From assembly GCF_020091405.1 (NCBI RefSeq), contig NZ_CP081903.1:1860001-1924000 (forward strand): a stretch of 64,000 nucleotides of DNA, read 5' to 3'. This document shows positions 52,123 to 61,458 of the stretch, piece after piece. Within the stretch, counting starts at the first letter, position 1, and every line of letters starts with the position of its first letter. A model generated the notes under the pieces. The model was given only the letters and a program-made list of their open reading frames with translations. It was not told the DNA's origin and searched no databases. The translations under genes and the position numbers were made by a program. This DNA is from Bacteroides cellulosilyticus. GTDB taxonomy: Bacteria > Bacteroidota > Bacteroidia > Bacteroidales > Bacteroidaceae.

Positions 52123-54555
52123 ATGAGAACAGTAAGCAAATTACTTCTTTCTTGTGTGATGTTATTCACATTATTGCCGGACGCTGCGCTTCATGCATCC
52201 GACCGGAAGACTCTTTTTGACAGTAACTGGAAATTTCATTTAGGCATCGTAGCCAATGCCGAACAACCGGAATATAATGATAGTCGTTGGAGAGTTCTTG
52301 ATCTTCCCCATGACTGGAGCGTTGAACCATTGTCTTTTCAAAAACAAGGCATTACTACCGGCCCTTTCTCTCGCATGAGCGAAGGTGACATCGATACGGG
52401 ACAGACCGTTGGCGGTGAAGGCTGGTACAGAAAAGAACTCACTCTTGCAGGAAGCGATGCTGATAAACGTATTGTCCTCTATTTTGAAGGAGTATACAAT
52501 CAGTCCGAGCTATGGATCAATGGTAAGAAAGCCAACTACAATGTTTATGGATATACCTCTTATCGTGTAGACATCACTCCTTATCTGAATGCTCCCGGTA
52601 CTCCGAACGTGATTGCCATGAAAGTGGTGAACGCCGGACGCAATAGTCGCTGGTATGCCGGTTCGGGCATCTTCCGCCATGTATGGTTGATAAAAACAAA
52701 TAAACTCTATCTGGATAAATGGGATACTTTCGTCAATGCTTCCGAACTGCAGAAAAAGGAAGCTGTGATTAAATTATCTACTATTGTACATAACGAGGGC
52801 CTGCAAAATCAATCAGGTAAAATAGGTATTAAAATATATTCGCCTGCCGGAAACGAAGTGTTTTCTACTTCACAGGACGTGATGCTCTCTGAAGGAACTC
52901 CGGTGGCCACATCTTTCTCTCTTAAAAAGCCCGAGTTATGGTCAATAGATACCCCTGTGCTCTATACAGCGGAAGTATCCCTCTCTTCAGACGGAAAGGA
53001 ATATGATAAGATATCTGTTCCTTTTGGTATCCGCACCCTTTCTTTCTCTGCTGAGAAAGGTTTCCTGCTGAATGGTAAGCCGATGAAGCTGAAAGGCGGT
53101 TGTATACATCATGATAACGGACTTTTGGGAGCCGCTGCTATTGATCGTGCTGAAGAGCGGAAAGTGGAACTGATGAAAGCTAACGGTTACAATGCCGTCA
53201 GATGTGCCCACAATCAAGTATCTGAGCATTTTCTGGATGCTTGCGACAGATTAGGTATGCTGGTGATTCATGAGACCTTTGACCAATGGCAGAAAGCTAA
53301 ACGCGAGCAGGACTATCATCAGTTCTTCGATGAGTGGAGCGACTGGGATTTGGCTGCATCTGTCCGTCGTGACCGGAATCATCCCTCTATCATTATGTGG
53401 AGTATCGGTAACGAGGTAGAGCAACGTGCTGATGAACCTGAGGGAGACTTGATTTCCAAAAGACTGGTGAATACCGTCCGCAAGTACGATACATCCCGTT
53501 TCACAACCATCGGTTCCAATGACTTCTGGGACAGACGCCAGTTTAGTTGGGACAAAGATTCCTACCGGATATTCAGGAATTTGGATGTGGCAGGCTACAA
53601 TTATATCTGGTGGAAATATGAGAGCGATCATGCTGCCTATCCCGATCGTGTGATCTATGGTAGTGAGTCTTATCCGAAAGAAGCTGCCCAGAACTGGAAT
53701 TTGGTAGAAAAGCATCCTTATGTAATAGGTGATTTCGTGTGGACCGCTATTGACTATCTGGGTGAAGCCGGATTGGCTCATGCCTTGTATCTGAAAGAGG
53801 GCGAGCATGATACGCAGTTTATGGGTTGGCCTTGGTATAATGGTTGGTGCGGTGATATTGACCTTTGTGGCGACAAGAAGCCTCAATCTTATTATCGTGA
53901 TGTGTTGTGGCGCGAGCGTCCCATTACTATGGCAGTCCATGCCCCTGTTCCCGAAGGCAAGAAAGAAGTGGTGAACGGTTGGGGCTGGCCCAATGAGTTG
54001 GTGAGTTGGAATTGGACGGGCTGCGAAGGAAAAGTGATGAAAGTAAACGTATACAGCCGTTCTCCGAAAGTGAAACTCTATCTGAACGACAAGCTTATCG
54101 GAGAAAAAGAAACGGGTAAAGAGAACTACACAGCTACCTTCGATGTACCCTATGAACCGGGAACTTTGAAAGCAGTGAACTCAAAAGGTAAGGAGGAATT
54201 CGTATTAAAGACTACCGGAGACCCTGCGGCTATCCGTTTGATTGCCGACCGCAGTAAAATAAAGGCTTGCAAGAATGATCTTTCCTACGTCAAGATTGAG
54301 CTGGTGGACAAGAATGGAAACGTAGTTCCCGAAGCTTCTCTGCCTGTCAAAATCGAATGTACGGGTAAAGGAACCGTCATAGCAGGTGGAAATGCTGCCT
54401 ATGCCGATATGGAAAGTTTCCGTTCACTTACTCCAAATACATTCAGGGGAAGGGCCATTGCCATCGTTCAGCCTGATGGAGAAAAGGGAGACATACAGGT
54501 AAAGGTCTCTGCAAAAGGGTTGGAAGATGCTTCCATAGTAATAACAACCTACTAA
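52123..54555 (+). CDS. GH2 beta-galactosidase-like enzyme
   Basis: 810 residues with signal peptide. Sugar-binding jelly-roll (about 30-215), immunoglobulin-like (about 215-310) and TIM-barrel domains are followed by DUF4982 and a further C-terminal domain. Catalytic residues: acid/base Glu431 in SIGNEVEQR and nucleophile Glu515 in YGSESYP. CIHHDNGLLG, RCAHNQVSEHFLDACDRLGM and DFVWTAIDYLGEAG support the family. Beta-galactosidase or a related GH2 specificity; the PUL context suggests galactose removal from an arabinogalactan-like glycan. Confidence 0.92.
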   Translation: MRTVSKLLLSCVMLFTLLPDAALHASDRKTLFDSNWKFHLGIVANAEQPEYNDSRWRVLDLPHDWSVEPLSFQKQGITTGPFSRMSEGDIDTGQTVGGEGWYRKELTLAGSDADKRIVLYFEGVYNQSELWINGKKANYNVYGYTSYRVDITPYLNAPGTPNVIAMKVVNAGRNSRWYAGSGIFRHVWLIKTNKLYLDKWDTFVNASELQKKEAVIKLSTIVHNEGLQNQSGKIGIKIYSPAGNEVFSTSQDVMLSEGTPVATSFSLKKPELWSIDTPVLYTAEVSLSSDGKEYDKISVPFGIRTLSFSAEKGFLLNGKPMKLKGGCIHHDNGLLGAAAIDRAEERKVELMKANGYNAVRCAHNQVSEHFLDACDRLGMLVIHETFDQWQKAKREQDYHQFFDEWSDWDLAASVRRDRNHPSIIMWSIGNEVEQRADEPEGDLISKRLVNTVRKYDTSRFTTIGSNDFWDRRQFSWDKDSYRIFRNLDVAGYNYIWWKYESDHAAYPDRVIYGSESYPKEAAQNWNLVEKHPYVIGDFVWTAIDYLGEAGLAHALYLKEGEHDTQFMGWPWYNGWCGDIDLCGDKKPQSYYRDVLWRERPITMAVHAPVPEGKKEVVNGWGWPNELVSWNWTGCEGKVMKVNVYSRSPKVKLYLNDKLIGEKETGKENYTATFDVPYEPGTLKAVNSKGKEEFVLKTTGDPAAIRLIADRSKIKACKNDLSYVKIELVDKNGNVVPEASLPVKIECTGKGTVIAGGNAAYADMESFRSLTPNTFRGRAIAIVQPDGEKGDIQVKVSAKGLEDASIVITTY

Positions 54556-54590
54556 AAAGCGATAGTAAGATAAGTTTTGCGAAGAAACTG

Positions 54591-54654
54591 GCATAAACCT
54601 GTATAAGTACTTAGGTATACATTTTCTTGTATATTATCTTTGCAGGGTTTATGC
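54591..54654 (+). promoter_or_regulatory. susC promoter flanked by a 9-bp inverted repeat
   Basis: A -33-like TTAG (54611-54614) and TATCTTTGC (54635-54643), about 20 bases apart, are flanked by GCATAAACC (54591-54599) and its reverse complement GGTTTATGC (54646-54654). The gene starts 122 bp after the -7 box. Confidence 0.55.
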
Positions 54655-54764
54655 GATTTTTTTCTGTCGCAGATATTATTATATATAAGCGCTGTGAAAC
54701 AAGATAAATATCGGAAAAGATAATAAAAGAAGCTAACTTAATTTTTAAACTTTAATCTAGTAAG

Positions 54765-57700
54765 ATGATGAAATCAGTATTAGTAAGAAACAATCGGAGA
54801 GTCCTTGCCGGCCTGCTCGTTTGCACTGGTTTTATTTGCAATTATCCCTCTTCTGCCTTTGCGGAATCGGATAATTCTTCAGTGCAAATAACGACTCAAA
54901 GTACAACACCGCAGAAACGTACTTTGGTAGGAACTGTAGTTGACTCCTCTACCGGAGAGACTTTGATTGGTGTAAATGTGAAAGTGCAAGGTGAAGATGG
55001 AGGTACCATTACCGACATTGATGGTAAGTTTCAGATTTCCGTAACGAGTAAGACGGAACTGGTATTTTCTTATATCGGTTACAAAACGCAGACACTGATG
55101 GTAGGTGACTTGGGTGTAATGACCGTGAAGCTTGCATCGGACAATGAAATGTTGGATGAAGTAGTGATTGTAGGTCAGGGTACACAGAAAAAAGTATCTG
55201 TAACAGGTGCTATTGCTACCGTGAAAGGATCTACATTAAAGGCACCTTCTTCTTCATTGACCAGTTCACTTGCCGGAAAACTTGCCGGTGTGGTATCCAT
55301 GGTGAACAGTGGTGAACCGGGTTCTACTTCAGAATTTTATATCCGTGGTATCAATACGTTCGGTGGTGTGGCTACTCCGTTGATTTTGTTGGATGGCATC
55401 GAAATTTCATCTGCCGATCTGAACCGTATCCCGGCAGAATCCATCGAAAGCTTTTCTTTATTGAAAGACGCTTCGGCAACTGCTATCTACGGTAACCGCG
55501 GTGCAAACGGTGTAATGCTGGTAACTACGAAGAAGGGGCAGGAGAATACGAAAGCTACTATCAATGTTTCATTGGAAGCTTCTTACTTCCGTCCGACAAA
55601 TGTGCCGAAATTTGCTGATGGCGCTACCTATATGCGGGCTTACAATGAAGCGGAACAGGCCAGAAGTTTGACCCCGATCACCTCTCCCAAGTATAGTGAA
55701 GACCAGATTCTGAATACGGAATTGGGCACTAACCCTTATGCATATCCCGATGTAGACTGGTTCGATCAGATATTCCGTTCGGGTAATTATAACCAACGTG
55801 CTAATGTGAATGTATCGGGTGGTGGTTCGCGTGTAACTTACTATATGAGCCTCCAGGCTAACCATGATACAGGTCTCCTCGATGCACCGGATTACTTCTA
55901 TAATCCCAATATCAACCAGTGGCAATATAATTTTCAGAACAACATTTCCTATAAACTGACCAATACCACTACCATTGATTTGCGCATGATGGCACAGATC
56001 GGTAATATGCAAGGTCCTAACTATAATATAGGCAATGACTTGTACAAGAGGGTTATGCGTACCAATCCGGTGGAATTTCCCGCTTATTTTCCACAGCAGG
56101 ATGGGGATGACGGTTTCATTCGCTTTGGTGGTGCAGAGATTAAACCGGGCGTATTGGGAATAAATCCGTATGAATATATGATGAGTTCTTTCAAGGAAGT
56201 AAACTTCAATACCCTGAATACTTCATTGGCTTTGAATCAGGACTTGAGTGTTATTACCAAAGGATTGAGCCTGAAAGCACTGGTGAATTTTAAAAACTGG
56301 TCGGAAACTTCATATACCCGTAGTATCAAGTCTAATATATATAAGGTGAAAGATGGTTCCTATAATCCTGAAACCGGCGAATATGATTATCAGTTGTTGC
56401 AGACCGGAGATCAGTTCCTGAGCCAATCCGGCATTGGTCGTAATTCGGACCAGACTTTCTACTTCGATGCCCGTCTGGACTGGAAACGTAGTTTCGGTGA
56501 TCACAACCTGACAGCAATGGCAATGTATATGATGCGTGAATATCGTAGCGATGTATTGCCGAACCGTAATCAAGGTTATTCCGGTCGTGTGACTTACGAT
56601 TATGCCAGTAAATATCTGGTTGAGTTCAACTTTGGCTATAATGGTTCCGAACGCTTGGCTGCCGGTCATCGTTTTGAGTTCTTCCCGGCTGTGTCAGCAG
56701 GTTGGGTAGCAAGTTCTGAAAACTTCTGGGAGCCGATAAGCAAGTATATCAATCACTTCAAGATCAGAGGTTCTTACGGTTTGGTAGGTAGTGATGCCTT
56801 TGCCAGTGGAGCTCCACACTTCCTCTATCAGAATAATATTGGTATTGGCTCAGCACACAACTTCTGGACCGGACTTCCTACGAGTGAAATCAGCAAGAAA
56901 GGTCCCGGATTCTATGTATTAGCGGTGCAGGACGCAGGTTGGGAACATGTGAAGAAGTTCGATATCGGTTTCGACATGATGTTGTTTAACCAGCTGAACA
57001 TTACATTCGACTATTTCCATGACAAACGTGAACGCATCCTGATGTCACGTGCTTCCTGGCCTTCTATGTTGGGATATTGGGGATCAAAACCCTGGAGTAA
57101 TATTGGTGAAGTAGAAAACCAAGGTTTCGAGTTAAGCCTGAACTGGACGAAACAGTTTGGAAAAGACCTGACGTTAGATCTTCGCGGTAACTTTACCTAC
57201 AATCAGAATGAATATAAATATGTGGATGAACCCAGTTATCCGTATGTTTGGCAAACCAATACCGGCAAACCGTTGAACACTGTTAAAGGTTATATTGCCG
57301 AGGGATTGTTCACAAGCGAAGAAGAAATTGCCAACTCACCGGACCAATCACAACTGGGTGCCAACATCATGCCGGGTGATATCAAATACCGTGATATAAA
57401 CGGTGACGGACAAATTACTACTGAAGACCAGGTGATGATTTCATCTTATGACTGGCATCCCCGTATCCAGTATGGTTTCGGTTTGAATATTGTCTACAAG
57501 AACTTTGACTTAGGTGTGTTCTTCAATGGTTCGGCTAAACGTAAGATAATGATCAACAGTGGAATCGCTCCCTTCCTTTCTGGCGGTGGAGATGGTGAAG
57601 AAGGTGAAACACTGGCCCGAAATCTGATGCAGTGGATTGCAGACGACCATTGGTCAGTAGACAATCCGAATCCGAATGCAGCATATCCCCGTTTGGGTTT

Positions 57701-57935
57701 GACCAAAGCCGATGTTACCAATAACATTCAGCCCAGTACATTCTGGCTGCGCAACGGAAACTTCCTCCGCTTCAAGACGTTGGAAATTGGCTATCGACTG
57801 CCTTATTGCCGTATCTATCTCAGTGGCGATAACCTGGCGGTATTCAGCCCATTCAAATTATGGGATCCTGAATTGGCATGGAATGCTTATCCGTTGTCAC
57901 GCACGTTCAATCTGGGCGTTCAATTTACATTCTAA
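54765..57935 (+). CDS. SusC/RagA-family TonB-dependent transporter
   Basis: 1,056 residues. Signal peptide, then a carboxypeptidase-regulatory-like N-terminal domain (LVGTVVDSSTGETLIGVNVKV, GKFQISV), a TonB box-like VDEVVIVGQG segment (LDEVVIVGQGTQKK), plug motifs (LAGKLAGV, STSEFYIRGINTFGGVATPL, LKDASATAIYGNRGANGVMLVTTK) and a 22-stranded barrel ending NLGVQFTF. It imports oligosaccharides across the outer membrane, paired with SusD. A second ATG three bases later is equally possible. susD follows after 26 bp. Confidence 0.97.
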   Translation: MMKSVLVRNNRRVLAGLLVCTGFICNYPSSAFAESDNSSVQITTQSTTPQKRTLVGTVVDSSTGETLIGVNVKVQGEDGGTITDIDGKFQISVTSKTELVFSYIGYKTQTLMVGDLGVMTVKLASDNEMLDEVVIVGQGTQKKVSVTGAIATVKGSTLKAPSSSLTSSLAGKLAGVVSMVNSGEPGSTSEFYIRGINTFGGVATPLILLDGIEISSADLNRIPAESIESFSLLKDASATAIYGNRGANGVMLVTTKKGQENTKATINVSLEASYFRPTNVPKFADGATYMRAYNEAEQARSLTPITSPKYSEDQILNTELGTNPYAYPDVDWFDQIFRSGNYNQRANVNVSGGGSRVTYYMSLQANHDTGLLDAPDYFYNPNINQWQYNFQNNISYKLTNTTTIDLRMMAQIGNMQGPNYNIGNDLYKRVMRTNPVEFPAYFPQQDGDDGFIRFGGAEIKPGVLGINPYEYMMSSFKEVNFNTLNTSLALNQDLSVITKGLSLKALVNFKNWSETSYTRSIKSNIYKVKDGSYNPETGEYDYQLLQTGDQFLSQSGIGRNSDQTFYFDARLDWKRSFGDHNLTAMAMYMMREYRSDVLPNRNQGYSGRVTYDYASKYLVEFNFGYNGSERLAAGHRFEFFPAVSAGWVASSENFWEPISKYINHFKIRGSYGLVGSDAFASGAPHFLYQNNIGIGSAHNFWTGLPTSEISKKGPGFYVLAVQDAGWEHVKKFDIGFDMMLFNQLNITFDYFHDKRERILMSRASWPSMLGYWGSKPWSNIGEVENQGFELSLNWTKQFGKDLTLDLRGNFTYNQNEYKYVDEPSYPYVWQTNTGKPLNTVKGYIAEGLFTSEEEIANSPDQSQLGANIMPGDIKYRDINGDGQITTEDQVMISSYDWHPRIQYGFGLNIVYKNFDLGVFFNGSAKRKIMINSGIAPFLSGGGDGEEGETLARNLMQWIADDHWSVDNPNPNAAYPRLGLTKADVTNNIQPSTFWLRNGNFLRFKTLEIGYRLPYCRIYLSGDNLAVFSPFKLWDPELAWNAYPLSRTFNLGVQFTF

Positions 57936-57961
57936 GAAACAATCTAATACATTATTGAAGT

Positions 57962-59977
57962 ATGAAACTAACATATAAAATATCCCGAATGGCGCAGGTA
58001 TTGATAGCTTCCTGCTGCCTGGTATCATGCAATTATCTAGATGTCATTCCGCCTGCACAGGCTGATTTTAAAGACACCATGAAAGATGAAGAAGCTACAT
58101 TGTCTTTCTTGTATACTTGCTATGGCGGTACTCCGCGTTCTACTCCTTATCATTATCATGCTTTTGAGCAGTCTGCTGATGAGATTATTCAGCCTTATGC
58201 TTACTCCAACTGGCAGCAACAAGTGGCGTGGGGAACTATTTCTCCGGCATATTCCAACGGTTGGGGAGGGGATGATATGAATATCTGGATTCCCAGTTAT
58301 AACTGGTTAGGGTATGTACACCATTTCCTGAGCCTGATTGATGACTTGCAACCAGTGGGAGTTACGGCAGAAGATAAAGAAGAGTACAAAGGTGAATGTT
58401 ATTTCCTGGAGGCTTATTATCATTTCCGTGTGCTTCAAGCTTTCGGTCCCTGTCCTATTATTCCTGAGAAAGTAGACCCGAATGTTACCAGTTCAGACCT
58501 TCCAGGACGTTCACACTTCGATTACTGTGTGAATTTTATCGTGGGCAAGCTGGATGATGCAGCCCGTGCACTTCCTGCAACACGTCCTAACAATGAATTG
58601 GGTCGTGCCACTTCTACTATGGCTAAGGCCTTGAAAGCCCGTATATTATTGTATGCCGCTTCTCCGTTGTGGAACGGTTCGTTCCCCAATCCGGAATGGA
58701 AGAATAAGAATTATGAGACAGACGGTTATGGTAACGAACTGGTAAGTTCCAGTTACGACCGCGAGAAATGGACACGTGCCCTTACTGCTTGTCAGGAAGC
58801 CTTGACTGCTGCTAAGGAAGCCGGTTATCAACTCTTTGACATTGAAACGGCAAACAAGAAAGCTGACCGTGACGGAATAGCTCTTCCTTTCATCCCGGGA
58901 CGTGAAGAAGACACTGAGGAAAACCGTGAGTTCAAAGAACGTGTACGCATGTTCCAATATATGGTTACTGCCAATGAAGGCGATAATAACAAGGAACTGA
59001 TTTGGGCACAACGTATTGAACTGGACGCTCAGAATGGCGGAGAAGGTACGGATTGTCGTTTGCCGAACAAAGTAGTGAAGAGAAGTAATGGAGTTTATGT
59101 AGGAGGTTGGGCAGCTATGGCACCGACGTTGTATTCTGTACAGCACTTCTATACTGAGAACGGTAAGTTGCCGGCACAGGACCCCAATTTCTATCCTGAG
59201 GAAGAATGGTATACCCGTTTCTATGAAGGCGCTCAAAGCCCTGCTCTGGCAACCAATAATCTGGACGGTGAAGATGTGAAGAATGACATTATCAAGATGC
59301 ACGCTAAGCGTGAAGCCCGTTTCTATGCGTGGATTGTATTTGACGGTACTCAATACAGCTCGAAGATTAATAATGGCAATCCGTTGTGGATTAACCTGAA
59401 AAATACCAATACAAACGGATATAACACAAGTAATACCCGTAACTGTGCGGGAACCGGTTATCTGTCGAAGAAGTTCATTGATCCTAATATTTACTTTGGT
59501 GCCGATGGTACCCGTCAGCACACAGCTCCCCGGCGTCCGTTGATTCGTATGGCCGAACTTTACCTGAATCTGGCAGAATGCTATGCAGCGTTGGATAATG
59601 AGGGTGAAGCCCTTGCTAATCTGAATGAGATTCGTCGCCGTGCCGGTATTTCCGAACTGACTGGAAGTGATGTAACAGGCAGCATGACTCTGACTGACTG
59701 GGTGCGCAATGAACGGTTCGTTGAACTCTTCGAAGAGGGACATCGCTACTATGATCTGCGTCGTTGGGCAATTGCTCCTCAGATGTTGAAAGCCGGTATG
59801 CGCTACGGTCTGGATGGTCTTCGTGTGAATCCGAGTTTTGAGGACTTCAACAAACCGACCCTGGTTAACCAACCGTTCAAGTGGGATGACAAATTGTATT
59901 TGATGCCCGTTTGGTCAAGAAGTGACATGGATGAGCTTTACAGTAACCCTCAGTTAGTACAGGCACCCGGATATTAA
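57962..59977 (+). CDS. SusD/RagB-family glycan-binding lipoprotein
   Basis: 671 residues. Lipoprotein signal (SCCLVSCNYL). SusD-type TPR helical fold with the conserved segments GECYFLEAYYHFRVLQAFGPCPII, PRRPLIRMAELYLNLAECYAALDNEGEAL and ERFVELFEEGHRYYDLRRWA. It captures oligosaccharides as a lid on the adjacent SusC. Confidence 0.97.
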   Translation: MKLTYKISRMAQVLIASCCLVSCNYLDVIPPAQADFKDTMKDEEATLSFLYTCYGGTPRSTPYHYHAFEQSADEIIQPYAYSNWQQQVAWGTISPAYSNGWGGDDMNIWIPSYNWLGYVHHFLSLIDDLQPVGVTAEDKEEYKGECYFLEAYYHFRVLQAFGPCPIIPEKVDPNVTSSDLPGRSHFDYCVNFIVGKLDDAARALPATRPNNELGRATSTMAKALKARILLYAASPLWNGSFPNPEWKNKNYETDGYGNELVSSSYDREKWTRALTACQEALTAAKEAGYQLFDIETANKKADRDGIALPFIPGREEDTEENREFKERVRMFQYMVTANEGDNNKELIWAQRIELDAQNGGEGTDCRLPNKVVKRSNGVYVGGWAAMAPTLYSVQHFYTENGKLPAQDPNFYPEEEWYTRFYEGAQSPALATNNLDGEDVKNDIIKMHAKREARFYAWIVFDGTQYSSKINNGNPLWINLKNTNTNGYNTSNTRNCAGTGYLSKKFIDPNIYFGADGTRQHTAPRRPLIRMAELYLNLAECYAALDNEGEALANLNEIRRRAGISELTGSDVTGSMTLTDWVRNERFVELFEEGHRYYDLRRWAIAPQMLKAGMRYGLDGLRVNPSFEDFNKPTLVNQPFKWDDKLYLMPVWSRSDMDELYSNPQLVQAPGY

Positions 59978-60000
59978 TCAATCTCTAATAACAAAGCTTT

Positions 60001-61347
60001 ATGAAAATAAGAACAATATTGTTGATGGGTGGCCTGGTGCTACTGGGTGCCTGCAGCGAATCAAAATATGATTTGGACCAACTGGTACCGGAAGAGTACC
60101 ATAAAATACTGTATGTGAATAATAGCGGTAAGCAGGATCTTACGTTGTATGATACGGATGAAGATAATAAGTATACTCTTTCCGTAGTTAAGTCCGGAAG
60201 TGATCCCAGTCTGACTGCCAGTGTCAAAGTCAGTGTGCTGACGCAAGCGGAACTTGACAAGGAATATAGCGAACCGGAAGGAACGAACTATAAGCTGATA
60301 GGTGAGAACTGTTATTCACTGGATGCAACCACGTTGGACTTTTCGTCTGCCGACCGGTATAAGCTGGTAAATATCTTCCTGAAACCTCAGAGTGTAAAAG
60401 CAGCTATGGAGACTGATCCGGAAGCCGTATGGGTATTACCTTTACAAGTAACCAGTGAAACAGACTCTATCAATGCCGAGAAGAATGAATTGTTCCTGAA
60501 ACTGACAGGGGTGATTACACCTGCCATTGGTTTTGCCAATTCGGATGTAGAAGTGAAACAATTGGAGTATGGTTCTGTCTCTACATTTACGGAGAAAGTA
60601 AAATTCGGTCTTGATACAGATAATAAATGGGATTTGGAATGTCGATTTGTAGTTGATGAGGAATATATTGCAGAGTACAATGCAGATAATGGAACGAACT
60701 TCAAGGCTCTGCCTGAAGGAACTTATACTGTTCCGGAGATGATAACCCTTCCCAATGGCACTACGAATATGGAACTGGAAGTTACCATTAAAGGCGACCA
60801 GTTGGCAACGGGAGACTATATGCTGCCCGTTAAGATTGTGGAAGTTTCTCAGTTTGAGATATCTGAAGCAAAGGCTGTAGCTCCGCTGGCATTCCGCATC
60901 ATGGGCCATAAGCTGAGTCGCACCGGATGGACGGCAGAAGCCGACACGGAAGAGTTGACGGGTGAAGGTGCCGGAAATGGTGTGGCCGGATGTGTGCTGG
61001 ATGATAATCTTTCCACTTTCTGGCATTCTACCTGGCAGACCGGTAACAGAATTCCTCTCCCGTATGAGCTGATTATCGATACTAAGAAGGAATATACTTT
61101 CACTCAGCTTGCCTTGATGCAAAGACAGCATGATAGTAACAGAGATACGAAGGCCGGTGAATTCTATATTAGTTCTGATAAGGAGAACTGGACAAAGGTA
61201 GGAGCATTCAATATGCAACAGATACTCGAAGCTCAGACTTTTGCTGTGACTCCGACAAAGGGACGCTACATTAAGATAAAGATGACGGATAGCTTTAGAG
61301 ACGGATATTGCTCTTTGTCAGAAGTCTATGCGTATGGCTTGGAATAA
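60001..61347 (+). CDS. Surface glycan-binding lipoprotein (DUF1735 repeats plus F5/8 type C domain)
   Basis: 448 residues. Lipoprotein signal (LVLLGACSES). Two DUF1735-like domains (about 25-160, with LYVNNSGKQDLTLYDTD, and about 165-305, with EYNADNGTNFKALPEGTY), then a discoidin/F5/8 type C domain (about 315-448; VAGCVLDDNLSTFWHSTWQ, RYIKIKMTDS). This is a typical surface glycan-binding protein encoded after susD. It is 23 bp after susD in the same operon, and a terminator follows. Confidence 0.88.
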   Translation: MKIRTILLMGGLVLLGACSESKYDLDQLVPEEYHKILYVNNSGKQDLTLYDTDEDNKYTLSVVKSGSDPSLTASVKVSVLTQAELDKEYSEPEGTNYKLIGENCYSLDATTLDFSSADRYKLVNIFLKPQSVKAAMETDPEAVWVLPLQVTSETDSINAEKNELFLKLTGVITPAIGFANSDVEVKQLEYGSVSTFTEKVKFGLDTDNKWDLECRFVVDEEYIAEYNADNGTNFKALPEGTYTVPEMITLPNGTTNMELEVTIKGDQLATGDYMLPVKIVEVSQFEISEAKAVAPLAFRIMGHKLSRTGWTAEADTEELTGEGAGNGVAGCVLDDNLSTFWHSTWQTGNRIPLPYELIIDTKKEYTFTQLALMQRQHDSNRDTKAGEFYISSDKENWTKVGAFNMQQILEAQTFAVTPTKGRYIKIKMTDSFRDGYCSLSEVYAYGLE

Positions 61348-61380
61348 GCAGATTGCAATAACTGATTTATAACAATAGTG

Positions 61381-61438
61381 AAAGAGAGATAGGGACTCTT
61401 TTCCCTCGAAAGAGAGAAAGACGAACTATCTCTTTTTT
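61381..61438 (+). terminator. Terminator after the susC-susD-SGBP operon
   Basis: AAAGAGAGATAG (61381-61392) pairs with CTATCTCTTTTT (61426-61437), with T-rich bases following. It lies 33 bp after the SGBP stop and 20 bp before the GH30 start, so it may be partial. Confidence 0.65.
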
Positions 61439-61458
61439 ATTCAGTAAAATAGAAAAGG

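Noticed and set aside
58646..59872. 408-codon frame opposite susD
   Set aside because: Shadow of the SusD coding sequence; no independent start or promoter.
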